Numbered from the stretch's first letter, positions 13,898 through 23,980 are shown. The stretch: 64,000 bases of DNA from Tamilnaduibacter salinus (GCF_003096655.1 NZ_QEKQ01000009.1:130357-194356); one strand, 5' to 3'. Program-made: numbers and translations. Notes: a model not told the origin generated them from the letters alone.

Positions 13898-14167
13898 CTA
13901 GTGTCTCGTCTGGTTAATTCGCTGACTTACTGAGCCCCTGAAAGGTGTGAGAGCAAGGCGCGATGGCGAAGGTTTGGTGGTTCCAAATCGAGTCAGCGCA
14001 ACGCGGCTATCAGACCTTTCAGGGGCTCCCGAAGGGCGCGCCGCTGACGGCTCTGGAGCGACGTTGTCAGTCCTTGACGGGGAATGACCCCGCCTGCGGA
14101 CTGACGCCTTGCCCAGAACCGTCAGAGGCGCGCAGTAAGTCAGCGAATTAACCAGACGAGACACTAG
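13898..14167. mobile_element. MITE-like palindromic element, full copy
   Basis: Perfect 35-base terminal inverted repeats (13898-13932 and 14133-14167), each ending in CTAG, enclose two further inverted repeats. Arm A is a perfect 15-base pair (13932-13946 with 14014-14028). Arm B is a 21-base pair with two mismatches (14036-14056 with 14113-14133) containing a nested 8-base pair GTCAGTCC/GGACTGAC and a CGGGG/CCCCG hairpin. There is no transposase. CTAG at both ends suits a non-autonomous relative of IS630-type (TA duplication) or IS5-type (YTAR) elements; which one is unresolved. It sits inside the toxin gene. Confidence 0.9.
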
Positions 14168-14190
14168 ACAAAGTGGATTGACCATTTCAT
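14164..14190 (-). pseudogene. Orphaned 5' end of the toxin gene
   Basis: On the minus strand an ATG at 14190 opens M-K-W-S-I-H-F-V and then meets TAG in the CTAG end of the element. GGAG lies six bases before the ATG, and the start matches the usual beginning of HigB/Gp49-like toxins. Joining it across the element with a single CTAG retained keeps the exact toxin frame, with an amber codon at position 9. Confidence 0.8.
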
Positions 14191-14209
14191 TTTGTGCTCC
14201 ATCCATGGA

Positions 14210-14248
14210 GTTGTCAAATATGATAACTTTCAGGGTGTAGAATGTCGA
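14210..14248 (-). promoter_or_regulatory. Promoter and operator of the toxin-antitoxin unit
   Basis: On the minus strand TCGACA (14248-14243), a 17-base spacer and TATCAT (14225-14220) make a good sigma-70 promoter. Overlapping its -10 is the near-perfect palindrome GTTGTCAAATATGATAAC (14210-14227), suited to autorepression by the XRE antitoxin. It is now separated from the main part of the toxin gene by the 270-bp element. Confidence 0.65.
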
Positions 14249-14287
14249 TGCTGTGGCAGGGTCACGCTCTGGAATCGAAAGAGGGAG

Positions 14288-14310
14288 GCGCCCCTCGTGG
14301 GGAGGGGCGC
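14288..14310 (-). terminator. Hairpin downstream of ettA
   Basis: GCGCCCCTC (14288-14296) pairs with GAGGGGCGC (14302-14310) just after the ettA stop. On the minus strand it is followed only by a short pyrimidine run, so termination may be weak. Confidence 0.5.
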
Positions 14311-14315
14311 AGCCA

Positions 14316-15977
<1,662 letters not shown>

Positions 15978-16206
15978 GACGAGGGTCTGACCTCCTGGTT
16001 TGAATCGGGTGATCCGGGGCCCGGTCGGCCCGCGGAAAAAAGAATGGGCGAAAAGAGTTGTACGGTAGCGAATGACGGGGCCTTTGGCAATTGGCGAACG
16101 TCGCGCAAAAGATGATTCCGGGCAGCATTCTGCGCTAGAATGACGGGCCAATTTCACCACCACATCCTGTCACCATCCGTTTTCAGATCAGAGGGGCACG
16201 CCATCC

Positions 16207-17463
16207 ATGTTCAGACGTGATATGTCCATCGCCGATTTCGACACCGACGTCCAGAAGGCGATTGATGCGGAAAACCGTCGCCAGGAGGAACACATCGAGC
16301 TAATTGCCTCCGAGAACTACACCAGCCCACGGGTGATGGAAGCGCAGGGCAGCGCCCTCACCAACAAATACGCTGAAGGCTACCCGGGCAAGCGCTATTA
16401 CGGTGGCTGCGAGCATGTTGATGTGGTCGAGAACCTGGCCATTGAGCGTGCCAAGGAGCTGTTTGGCGCGGATTACGCGAATGTTCAGCCGCATTCCGGC
16501 TCCCAGGCCAACGCGGCGGTCTATCTCGCGCTGCTCAAGCCGGGCGACACGGTGCTCGGTATGAGCCTGGATGCGGGCGGGCACCTGACCCATGGCGCAG
16601 CTCCCAACTTTTCCGGAAAGCTCTACAACGCCGTCCAGTATGGTCTGGACCTGGACACCGGGCTGATTGACTACGACGAGGTCGAGCGTCTGGCGGACGA
16701 GCACCAGCCGAAGATGATCCTGGCCGGTTTTTCGGCCTACTCGAAAAAGCTCGACTTCGCCCGTTTCCGCCAGATTGCGGACAAAGTCGGTGCCTGGCTG
16801 TTTGTCGATATGGCCCATGTGGCGGGGCTTGTGGCGGCCGGCGTCTATCCGGACCCGATGCCGCATGCCCACGTTGTGGCGACAACCACCCACAAGACGC
16901 TCCGCGGTCCGCGCAGTGGCCTGATTCTGGCTGGTGACGACGAGAAGCTGCAGAAAAAGCTGAATTCGGCCGTGTTCCCGGGGAGTCAGGGTGGCCCGCT
17001 GATGCACGTGATCGCCGGCAAAGCCGTTTGCTTCAGGGAAGCAATGAGCCCGGAGTTCCGTGAATATCAGGAGCAGGTGGTGCGCAACGCCAAGGCGATG
17101 GCGACCGTGTTCATCGACCGGGGTTTCGACGTGGTCTCCGGCGGGACGGACAACCACCTGTTCCTGCTCAGCCTGATCAAGCAGGACATTACTGGTAAAG
17201 ACGCCGATGCCGCACTGGGTCGCGCCAATATCACGGTTAACAAGAACGCGGTTCCGAATGACCCACGCTCGCCGTTCGTCACATCCGGCCTGAGGATTGG
17301 TACGGCGGCCATGACGACACGGGGCTTTGGCGAAGACGAGGCCCGTGAGCTGGCAGGATGGATGTGCGACATACTGGATGACCTCGAGAATGAGGACACC
17401 ATCAACAAGGTCCGGGACCAGGTCCTGGCGCTTTGCCGCCGGTTCCCGGTCTACGGTGACTGA
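16207..17463 (+). CDS. glyA: Serine hydroxymethyltransferase
   Basis: PLP enzyme interconverting serine and glycine with tetrahydrofolate; the main source of one-carbon units. The 418 residues match the family. The lysine that holds PLP is K230 in the TTTHK motif, and [32 protein letters not shown] is near the N-terminus. GAGGGG lies ten bases before the ATG, and the start [12 protein letters not shown] resembles that of E. coli GlyA. nrdR follows after 56 bases. Confidence 0.98.
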   Translation: MFRRDMSIADFDTDVQKAIDAENRRQEEHIELIASENYTSPRVMEAQGSALTNKYAEGYPGKRYYGGCEHVDVVENLAIERAKELFGADYANVQPHSGSQANAAVYLALLKPGDTVLGMSLDAGGHLTHGAAPNFSGKLYNAVQYGLDLDTGLIDYDEVERLADEHQPKMILAGFSAYSKKLDFARFRQIADKVGAWLFVDMAHVAGLVAAGVYPDPMPHAHVVATTTHKTLRGPRSGLILAGDDEKLQKKLNSAVFPGSQGGPLMHVIAGKAVCFREAMSPEFREYQEQVVRNAKAMATVFIDRGFDVVSGGTDNHLFLLSLIKQDITGKDADAALGRANITVNKNAVPNDPRSPFVTSGLRIGTAAMTTRGFGEDEARELAGWMCDILDDLENEDTINKVRDQVLALCRRFPVYGD

Positions 17464-17519
17464 CTGACCGGTGCTGGGGCCGGTCGTTGGCCGGCCCGGA
17501 TTCGAAGGGAGCAGGCAAC

Positions 17520-18038
17520 ATGCATTGTCCGTTTTGCGGTGAAGCTGACACAAAAGTGATCGACTCGCGCCTGGTGGCCGAAGGTGACCAGGTGCGCCGC
17601 CGTCGCGAATGCCTGTCCTGTCGCGAGCGTTTCACAACCTTTGAATCCGCCGAACTGGTGATGCCGCGCATCGTCAAACAGGACGGGACGCGCCAGCCTT
17701 TCGATGAGGAGAAGCTGCGCGACGGCATCATGAAGGCACTCGAGAAGCGGCCGGTCAGCATCGAGGCCATTGACGCGGCGCTCAATCGCATCCGATTCCG
17801 GCTGCGGGCGATGGGCGAACGGGAGATCAGTTCCATTACGCTGGGGGAGGAGGTCATGAATGAGCTCCGCCAGTTGGATCAGGTGGCCTATGTGCGGTTC
17901 GCCTCCGTTTACCGCAGCTTCCAGGACATCAACGAGTTCAAGGACGAGATTGAACGCCTGACCACCCAGATGGCGAATGGTGCCGACCCGGTTGACGTGG
18001 CGAAGGTGCTGGCGGGTCCGGACGACGAGAAAGAATGA
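17520..18038 (+). CDS. nrdR: Transcriptional repressor NrdR
   Basis: Zinc-ribbon/ATP-cone repressor of ribonucleotide reductase genes; it senses dATP/ATP. The four zinc cysteines are C3, C6, C31 and C34. The ATP-cone ([19 protein letters not shown] onward) follows. At 172 residues it is somewhat longer than the usual 150-160 because of an extra C-terminal tail. ATG 17520 is chosen because MHCPFCG is the invariant start and GGGAG lies upstream. Its place between glyA and ribD is conserved in gammaproteobacteria. Confidence 0.96.
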   Translation: MHCPFCGEADTKVIDSRLVAEGDQVRRRRECLSCRERFTTFESAELVMPRIVKQDGTRQPFDEEKLRDGIMKALEKRPVSIEAIDAALNRIRFRLRAMGEREISSITLGEEVMNELRQLDQVAYVRFASVYRSFQDINEFKDEIERLTTQMANGADPVDVAKVLAGPDDEKE

Positions 18039-18051
18039 GGCGGTGTCCGTA

Positions 18052-19185
18052 ATGGCTGATCGTGCCCTGGATGCCGCTCTGATGGCCCGCGCCATCCGTC
18101 TGGCCTGGCGTGGGCAGTACTCCGCGCACCCCAATCCCCGTGTCGGCTGCGTGCTGGCGCACGGCGAACAGGTCGTCGGTGAGGGCTGGCACGAGCGGGC
18201 TGGCGAAGCCCATGCCGAGGTCCGTGCACTGGCGGATGCCGGTGAGCGGGCCCGCGACGCGACGGCGTATGTCACGCTCGAGCCCTGTCGCCACCACGGC
18301 CGGACGCCCCCCTGTGCCGATGCGCTGGTGGAAGCCGGTGTCGGGCGAGTTGTCGTCGCCATGACCGATCCGAACCCGCAGGTCGCCGGTGGCGGTATCG
18401 AACGGCTTGAAGCGGCCGGTATTCCGGTGACCTGTGGTGTGCTGGATGTCGAAGCGCGGCGGCTGAATGACGGGTTCGTGACCCGTATGACAACAGGGAG
18501 GCCCCGGGTGCGGGTCAAAGTCGCAGCGAGTCTGGACGGCCGGACGGCCATGGCCTCTGGAGAGAGTCAGTGGGTTACCGGCGCGGCCGCCCGTTCTGAC
18601 GTCCAGCGATTACGGGCGATGAGTGGTGCCATCATCACCGGTGCCGGAACGGTGCTGGCGGACGATCCGAGTCTGACGGTGCGCCCGGAGCAGGCGGATT
18701 TTCCGGCTTGGGCGAGCCAACCGCCCGGCCAGCCCCTCAGGGTGATACTGGACCGTCAGTTCCGCACCCCCAGTGACGCGCAGGTGATCACAACCGGCCC
18801 GGTGTTGATTGTCGGTGATCACACGCAGGAGAGCAGCGATGCCGCCCGGCGTCTTCAGGACAGCGGGGCGCAGGTTCTGGGCGTTGACACCAGGCATGCG
18901 TCGGGTATGTTGGCCGCCGTTCTGGCGGAACTCGGACGTCGCGACGTCAACGATGTGCTGGTGGAAGCCGGACCGACGGTGGCAGGAGCGTTCGTTGAGG
19001 TCGCACAGGTCGATGAGTTCTGGCTGTATCAGGCACCGGTATTTCTCGGTAGCCAGGGGCGCCCGGTGGTTGAGCTGCCGATTGAACGCATGGCGGACAA
19101 GGTGAGTTGGACGGTCTTGGACCGTCGGCAGGTGGGGGCGGATCAGCGACTGATTCTGACGCCCCGTCAACACAACGAATTGTGA
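18052..19185 (+). CDS. ribD: Bifunctional riboflavin deaminase/reductase RibD
   Basis: Carries out the second and third steps of riboflavin synthesis: deamination of the pyrimidine, then reduction of the ribose side chain with NADPH. The N-terminal zinc deaminase domain has H54-A-E56 and the cysteines C79 and C88 in LEPCRHHGRTPPC; the reductase domain starts near residue 148 (RVKVAASLDGRTAM). It has 377 residues. ATG 18052 lies 11 bases after GAGG; longer frames would overlap nrdR. The riboflavin synthase gene (ribE) often found next is absent: ribB follows after five bases. Confidence 0.94.
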   Translation: MADRALDAALMARAIRLAWRGQYSAHPNPRVGCVLAHGEQVVGEGWHERAGEAHAEVRALADAGERARDATAYVTLEPCRHHGRTPPCADALVEAGVGRVVVAMTDPNPQVAGGGIERLEAAGIPVTCGVLDVEARRLNDGFVTRMTTGRPRVRVKVAASLDGRTAMASGESQWVTGAAARSDVQRLRAMSGAIITGAGTVLADDPSLTVRPEQADFPAWASQPPGQPLRVILDRQFRTPSDAQVITTGPVLIVGDHTQESSDAARRLQDSGAQVLGVDTRHASGMLAAVLAELGRRDVNDVLVEAGPTVAGAFVEVAQVDEFWLYQAPVFLGSQGRPVVELPIERMADKVSWTVLDRRQVGADQRLILTPRQHNEL

Positions 19186-19190
19186 GACTT

Positions 19191-20303
19191 ATGGCACTGG
19201 ACCGTATCGAAGACATTATCGACGACATCCGTCAGGGCAAGATGGTGATCCTGATGGATGATGAGGACCGGGAAAACGAAGGCGACCTGGTGATGGCGGC
19301 CGAGCACTGCACGGCCGATGCGATCAACTTCATGGCGCGGTTCGGCCGGGGTCTCATCTGTATGCCGATGACCCGCCAGCGTTGCGAGCAGCTGGATCTG
19401 CGGCTGATGGTCTCGGAGAACGATTCCGGCTTTGGCACCAAGTTCACCGTTTCCATCGAAGCCGCCCGGGGCGTCTCTACGGGGATCTCTGCGGCGGACC
19501 GGGCCCGCACCGTTCAGGCGGCCGTGGCCCGTGGCGCGTTGCCGGCGGACATTGTTCAGCCCGGGCACATCTTTCCGCTCATGGCGGACGCCGGCGGCGT
19601 TCTGAGCCGGGCGGGGCATACCGAAGCGTCCTGTGATCTGGCGAGTCTCGCCGGTTGCGAGCCGGCCGGTGTCATCTGCGAGATCATGAACGAGGACGGC
19701 ACCATGGCCCGTCGGGAAGATCTTGAAGCCTTTGCCGAGGAACATGGCCTGCGGATCGGCACCATCGCGGACCTGATTCATTACCGGACGCTGAACGAGC
19801 GCACCATCGAGTGCATCGACGAGTACGATCTGGAGACTGAGTACGGCCTGTTCCAGTTGCGCACGTATCGCGACACGATCCAGGGCCGCACGCACCTGGC
19901 GCTGACGCGAGGCACCATCGACGCCAGCGTACCCGCCGTCGTCCGTGTGCACGTCACGGATACGCTCCGGGACCTGCTAGGCGCCCGCCGTTCCGGCTCC
20001 CATAGCTGGCCGTTGCATCGGGCGCTGGAGAAGGTGTCGCAGGCGGACTCTGGTGTCGTTGTCCTGCTGAACAGCGGCGAGGACAGCTACAATCTGGAAG
20101 ACAGGATCCGTGAGTTCTTCGATCCGGACCGGCACGGCGCGGCCAAGGGTAGCTCCGGTGTGTACTTCACGGTCGGGACTGGCTCACAGATTCTCCGGGA
20201 CCTCGGGGTCGGGAAGATGCGCCTGCTGAGTGCCCCAATCAAGTTTTCCGCCATTTCCGGGTTCGACCTGGAAGTGGTTGAGTATCTGCCGTACGAGGGG
20301 TAA
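19191..20303 (+). CDS. ribB: 3,4-dihydroxy-2-butanone-4-phosphate synthase with degenerate GTP cyclohydrolase II-like domain
   Basis: The first ~200 of 370 residues form a normal DHBP synthase ([10 protein letters not shown] at 23-32; [13 protein letters not shown]), which makes the four-carbon unit of riboflavin from ribulose 5-phosphate. The second half resembles RibA in fold but lacks the zinc/catalytic GSxRCDC segment of GTP cyclohydrolase II, so it is unlikely to open GTP. Such fusions are called RibBX-like or RibBA-like. A true RibA must be encoded elsewhere. It lies between ribD (5-base gap) and ribH. Confidence 0.9.
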   Translation: MALDRIEDIIDDIRQGKMVILMDDEDRENEGDLVMAAEHCTADAINFMARFGRGLICMPMTRQRCEQLDLRLMVSENDSGFGTKFTVSIEAARGVSTGISAADRARTVQAAVARGALPADIVQPGHIFPLMADAGGVLSRAGHTEASCDLASLAGCEPAGVICEIMNEDGTMARREDLEAFAEEHGLRIGTIADLIHYRTLNERTIECIDEYDLETEYGLFQLRTYRDTIQGRTHLALTRGTIDASVPAVVRVHVTDTLRDLLGARRSGSHSWPLHRALEKVSQADSGVVVLLNSGEDSYNLEDRIREFFDPDRHGAAKGSSGVYFTVGTGSQILRDLGVGKMRLLSAPIKFSAISGFDLEVVEYLPYEG

Positions 20304-20334
20304 CCGCGGCGATCATATTTGCGAGGAGTCATTC

Positions 20335-20814
20335 ATGACAGACATCAGGACGCTGGAAGGGGATTTTACCCAGTGCAGTGGTCAGTACGCCCTTGTGGTA
20401 GGGCGATTCAACGGGTTCGTCGTGGACAGTCTGGTTGAGGGGGCGCTGGATACCCTGCGCCGCCACGGGATCGGCGAATCGGATATCACGATTGTCCGGG
20501 TCCCCGGCGCCTATGAAATGCCGCTGGCGGTCAAGAAAGTGGCATCAACCGGCCGATACGATGCCGTTATCGCGTTGGGGGCCGTCATCCGTGGCGGCAC
20601 GCCCCATTTCGACTACGTGGCCGGAGAAGCCTCCAGTGGCCTGGGCGCCGTTAGCCTGGAAACCGACGTGCCGGTGGCGTTTGGGCTGCTGACCGTCGAC
20701 TCCATCGAACAGGCCATCGAACGCTCCGGTACCAAGGCCGGTAATAAAGGCGGTGACGCTGCTATGACCGCGCTTGAGATGGTCAGTCTTTTCCGCAAGC
20801 TGGATGACCAATGA
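20335..20814 (+). CDS. ribH: 6,7-dimethyl-8-ribityllumazine synthase
   Basis: Condenses the pyrimidine and butanone-phosphate precursors to lumazine, the penultimate step to riboflavin; forms a shell of pentamers. The 159-residue protein shows the family segments [26 protein letters not shown] (catalytic histidine) and [16 protein letters not shown] 20335 has GAGGAG six bases upstream, ruling out the longer frame. The stop overlaps the nusB start by four bases. Confidence 0.96.
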   Translation: MTDIRTLEGDFTQCSGQYALVVGRFNGFVVDSLVEGALDTLRRHGIGESDITIVRVPGAYEMPLAVKKVASTGRYDAVIALGAVIRGGTPHFDYVAGEASSGLGAVSLETDVPVAFGLLTVDSIEQAIERSGTKAGNKGGDAAMTALEMVSLFRKLDDQ

Positions 20815-21293
20815 CCGATCCACAATCACCCGTCGACCCGCCGAACAATGCCCCATCGTCGCGCCCGAAAGCGAGTGAACGCCGCCGCGCACGGGTGCTG
20901 GCCATGCAGGCGCTCTATCACCGGCATTACTCGAGCAGTCCGATCAACCAGATCGAGGCGGAGTTCATGACCGATCAGGATATGAGCCAGGTCGATACGG
21001 CCTATTTCCGGGATCTGCTGCGAGGGGTGGCCACCAAGCAGGGGGATCTGGACGAGGTGCTCGAGCCCTATCTGGATCGGCCGATCGGTGAGGTGGATCC
21101 GGTGGAATTGGCGATCGTGCGCCTTGGGGCATACGAGCTCAAGGAGCGCATTGACGTGCCCTACCGAGTGGTCATCAACGAGGGCATCGAGCTGGCGAAG
21201 CGGTTTGGTGGTACCGAGGGCCACAAATTCGTCAACAGCATCCTCGACCGGCTCAGCCGCCGGTTGCGTCTGGCGGAAACCCGTCCCCGCTGA
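20811..21293 (+). CDS. nusB: Transcription antitermination factor NusB
   Basis: Binds boxA RNA with NusE (S10) to build the antitermination complex on rRNA operons; an rRNA leader with boxA occurs at the end of this window. The 160-residue all-helical protein has the typical [14 protein letters not shown] start and the [30 protein letters not shown] core. The first ~20 residues are a polar extension. It overlaps ribH by four bases; thiL starts one base after its stop. Confidence 0.95.
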   Translation: MTDPQSPVDPPNNAPSSRPKASERRRARVLAMQALYHRHYSSSPINQIEAEFMTDQDMSQVDTAYFRDLLRGVATKQGDLDEVLEPYLDRPIGEVDPVELAIVRLGAYELKERIDVPYRVVINEGIELAKRFGGTEGHKFVNSILDRLSRRLRLAETRPR

Positions 21294-21294
21294 C

Positions 21295-22251
21295 ATGGAT
21301 GAGTTCGAGCTCATCCGCCGGTTTGTGGACCCGGTGGCCCGGGCGACGCGCAATGAGGCCGTGCGCCTTGGCCCCGGCGACGATGGCGCGATCCAGTCCG
21401 TGCCGGCGGGTTACGAACTCGTATTCTCAATCGACACCATGGTCGCGGGTGTCCACTTTCCAAACGCCTACCCGGGTCATTGCCTGGCCACGCGCGCGCT
21501 GGGTGCCGCCGTCAGCGACCTGGCCGCCATGGGGGCCGACCCGGTCTGTTTCACGCTTTCGCTGACATTGCCTCATTCGGATGAGGCGTTCCTCTCATCG
21601 TTCTTCCAGTCCCTCTCTGATCGGGCGCAGGCGCTGGGTGTCGCGCTGGCAGGCGGTGATGTGACGGCGGGGCCGCTGAGCGTCTCCGTGCAGGCGCACG
21701 GTCAGGTTCCGGCAGGGGCGGCCATAACGCGCGGCGGGGCAAAACCCGATCAGCTGGTCGTGGTTTCCGGCACGCTGGGCGACGCGGCCGGAGCGCTCGA
21801 CATGCTTGATCGCGACCGTCCCAATGAGTACCAGGGCGCGCTGCTGGCTCGTTATCACCGCCCGGAGCCGCGCCTGGCTCTCGGCCAGCGACTGAGGTCG
21901 ATGGCCACGGCCGCTGTGGACGTCTCCGACGGCCTGCTTGCGGATCTGGGGCACCTGTTGGTGGCATCGGGTTGTGGCGCGACCATCGACGCGAGCGCGG
22001 TGCCGTGCTCAGACGCTTTGTTGCGATGTGCCGGACAGGGCGCTGGCGTTCTGGCGCTGACCGGCGGCGACGATTACGAGCTGTGCTTTACCCTGCCAGA
22101 GGTCCAGTGGTCCGACGAGCTGTCGGAAACGGTTCCACTGACGGTGATTGGCCGCACGCAGCCGGCGCCCGGATTGGATGTGGTGAACCGTCCACCGGGG
22201 CTGAACAGGGCGATGACCGGGTATGACCATTTCGGAGGTGGCCGTGAGTGA
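21295..22251 (+). CDS. thiL: Thiamine-monophosphate kinase
   Basis: Phosphorylates thiamine monophosphate to the active diphosphate. 318 residues with the N-terminal GPGDDGAI metal/ATP motif, the FSIDTMVAGVHF strand, SDLAAMGADP and GGDVTAGP, as in the AIR synthase-like superfamily. ATG 21295 begins one base after the nusB stop; the frame extends back into nusB but MDEFELI is the standard start. Its end overlaps pgpA. Confidence 0.95.
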   Translation: MDEFELIRRFVDPVARATRNEAVRLGPGDDGAIQSVPAGYELVFSIDTMVAGVHFPNAYPGHCLATRALGAAVSDLAAMGADPVCFTLSLTLPHSDEAFLSSFFQSLSDRAQALGVALAGGDVTAGPLSVSVQAHGQVPAGAAITRGGAKPDQLVVVSGTLGDAAGALDMLDRDRPNEYQGALLARYHRPEPRLALGQRLRSMATAAVDVSDGLLADLGHLLVASGCGATIDASAVPCSDALLRCAGQGAGVLALTGGDDYELCFTLPEVQWSDELSETVPLTVIGRTQPAPGLDVVNRPPGLNRAMTGYDHFGGGRE

Positions 22252-22771
22252 CCCTCATGCCGGGCAGGAACCGGAGGCGGTCGGCCCCCTGTTACCGCCG
22301 GGGTTTTTGCGCCATCCGATTCATCTGCTGGCCTTCGGGTTCGGCAGCGGCGCCGCGTCCCGGGCCCCGGGGACATGGGGCAGCCTGGCCGCGATTCCTC
22401 TGTATTTTCTGTTCTTCTGGGTGCCGACGCCGGTTTACTGGCTGGTGGTCCTTGTGGCGCTGCTGGTGGGCATCTGGCTCTGTGGGCGGACCGCAGCCCA
22501 CCTGGGCGTCCACGACCACAGTGGCATCGTCTGGGATGAGTTTGTTGGCATGTGGATCGTGCTGGGGTTGCATCCGGAGACGTGGCAGGGGGTGCTCGTG
22601 GCGTTCCTGCTGTTCCGGTTGTTCGATGTCGCCAAGCCCTGGCCCATCGGCTGGCTCGACCGACGGTTGCCCGGTGGTTTTGGCATCATGATGGACGACG
22701 TCGTCGCCGGCCTCATGGCACTGGCGGGGCTGTATCTGCTCGATGCCACCCTGATCCCATTTGCGCTCTGA
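22244..22771 (+). CDS. pgpA: Phosphatidylglycerophosphatase A
   Basis: Inner-membrane phosphatase that removes the terminal phosphate of phosphatidylglycerol phosphate. The 175-residue product has the family's GFGSGAASRAPGTWGSL start, several hydrophobic spans and the conserved WDEFVGMWI and DDVVAG acidic motifs. The GTG at 22244 is chosen because GGAGG lies five bases upstream and it overlaps the thiL end by eight bases; an ATG at 22223 is in frame but lacks such a site. It ends the glyA-to-pgpA run. Confidence 0.93.
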   Translation: MSDPHAGQEPEAVGPLLPPGFLRHPIHLLAFGFGSGAASRAPGTWGSLAAIPLYFLFFWVPTPVYWLVVLVALLVGIWLCGRTAAHLGVHDHSGIVWDEFVGMWIVLGLHPETWQGVLVAFLLFRLFDVAKPWPIGWLDRRLPGGFGIMMDDVVAGLMALAGLYLLDATLIPFAL

Positions 22772-22808
22772 CGAACACGCTGTCTCAAGAGCCCCTTCTA
22801 TGGTGCTC

Positions 22809-22888
22809 CTAGTGTCTCGTCTGGTTCATTCGCTGACTTACTGCGCGCCGCTGACGGCTTCTGGAGCGACGTTGTCAGCCGACACTAG
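22809..22888. mobile_element. Deleted 80-bp derivative of the palindromic element
   Basis: The left end (22809-22843) matches the 35-base terminal repeat of the 13898 element with one substitution. It runs directly into sequence matching that element's arm B left half (14037-14070, with one extra T), then stops at a short right end GACACTAG. Arm A and most of the right terminal repeat are missing. CTAG is present at both ends. Confidence 0.85.
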
Positions 22889-23091
22889 TGGACGCGGTGC
22901 GTCTGTTCGGGCAGCATTCGGGCGACATGGAGGAAGCGGCGCAGGCCGGTCTCCGCCCGTTCCCGTGACGCAAATGGTCCGCTGTCGAACCCTTCTCGGG
23001 TGGTGAAGTACCACTTACCACCGACGCAGAAGAATCGACTGCTCCGGAATGGGACCGGTCCCGACTCACCGGTGCGATTCTGTGTATCCAT
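22885..23091 (-). CDS. Small DUF6316-like protein
   Basis: A 68-residue protein with the pattern SRFFCVGGKWYFTTREGFDSGPFASRERAETGLRRFL, which I recognise as the DUF6316 type found in marine gammaproteobacteria; function unknown. ATG 23091 has GAGG five bases upstream. Its stop codon TAG lies in the CTAG end of the deleted palindromic element, so the last residues (THRVH) may differ from the ancestral end. It is divergent from the lipoprotein gene at 23244. Confidence 0.72.
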   Translation of the reverse strand: MDTQNRTGESGPVPFRSSRFFCVGGKWYFTTREGFDSGPFASRERAETGLRRFLHVARMLPEQTHRVH

Positions 23092-23243
23092 GGGGGCCTC
23101 CTGTACCGGCGTTCTTGTTATTGGTGTCGGTCTGGTCGCGGTTGCTTTGATGTCGGAGCCCTGCTCTGTGGTCCGACTTACACCCAATCTAATCGAATTG
23201 GCTAGATTTTCAACAAAATTTCACATTGTGGAGGAGTGGAACT

Positions 23244-23894
23244 GTGACAAACGAGATGACGAGAGCTCTGCGCGGTCTGGCCTGTGTGCTGATGCTGGCC
23301 TTCCTGACCGGCTGCGGCACCACCATGTATCAGGTCCAGACCTGGGAAGGTGAGCGGGCGGGGGATGCTGATACCGCCATGCTCGATGCGCCGGGAACGA
23401 TCAAGGTCCAGTCCGTCAACGGCCGGTCAATGACCTCGTACTTCCTGGAAGATCTGGATCTGAGTTACGAACTGCTGCCGGGAGAGAACCGTGTCGTGTT
23501 TGTTCGCAAAACCATCTGGGCCAAGGCACAGCGGGTTGATAACGGCGAGTCCTCCGTGCATACCGTCGAAACGGCGCCCCGTGAAGTGATCATCAATGCC
23601 CGCCCGGGCGCTCACTACCGCTTCCAGGCGCCAAGCCCGCAAAGCCGGAAAGAGGCCATGGCGACGGTTGAGCAGTATCTTGCGACGGTCGTGGACGCGG
23701 ATGGCAAGACCGTTGCGGAGGCCGGGCCGGTGTCGGCGTCCACTGAGACCGCTGCGTCCGTTGCTGATGGGGATAGTGCGCGGCAGAAGACGGCGTCAGG
23801 AAACGATCTGTCCACGCTGGACGCCATGAAAACGCTCTGGAAAAAAGCCAGCAGCGAGGAGAAGCAGCGGTTTCTGGACTGGGCGTTTGAGTGA
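23244..23894 (+). CDS. DUF2057-family lipoprotein
   Basis: 216-residue putative lipoprotein. The signal peptide ends in the lipobox LTGC with Cys24, followed by a domain resembling the DUF2057/YccT family (GTIKVQSVNGRSM, LPGENRVVFV, VHTVETAPREVIINARPGAHYRFQAP), whose molecular role is poorly known. The C-terminal third is polar and ends in a short helical DAMKTLWKKASSEEKQRFLDWAFE. GTG 23244 is taken as the start because GGAGGAG lies seven bases upstream. Just before it AATCTA/TAGATT and CCAAT/ATTGG inverted repeats (23184-23208) may mark the promoter region. It stands alone, followed by a CACGGAAA element. Confidence 0.78.
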   Translation: MTNEMTRALRGLACVLMLAFLTGCGTTMYQVQTWEGERAGDADTAMLDAPGTIKVQSVNGRSMTSYFLEDLDLSYELLPGENRVVFVRKTIWAKAQRVDNGESSVHTVETAPREVIINARPGAHYRFQAPSPQSRKEAMATVEQYLATVVDADGKTVAEAGPVSASTETAASVADGDSARQKTASGNDLSTLDAMKTLWKKASSEEKQRFLDWAFE

Positions 23895-23905
23895 CGTGAT
23901 TTCGG

Positions 23906-23980
23906 CCACGGAAAGACACTGAAAGCACGGAAATTTTCCAGCCCGAAGGGCGTTTCCGTGCTTTCTGTGTTTTTCAGTGG
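23906..23980. repeat. CACGGAAA inverted-repeat element, copy B (minimal)
   Basis: The shortest copy, about 75 bases. CCACGGAAAGACACTGAAAG begins the left arm (23906-23933). GCCCGAAGGGCG is in the middle (23941-23952). TTTCCGTGCTTTCTGTGTTT begins the right arm, which ends CAGTGG at 23980. The arms are near-perfect reverse complements, so the transcript would form one long hairpin between the lipoprotein gene and the convergent acyltransferase gene, where it might also act as a terminator. Confidence 0.85.

Noticed and set aside
13963..14151. 62-codon frame inside the palindromic element
   Set aside because: The sequence is explained by nested inverted repeats; no ribosome-binding site and no resemblance to a transposase.
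16300..17553. 417-codon minus-strand frame
   Set aside because: Antisense to glyA, which carries all the SHMT motifs.
17464..18051. FMN riboswitch near ribD
   Set aside because: The space between glyA, nrdR and ribD is too short and shows no RFN-like conserved stems.
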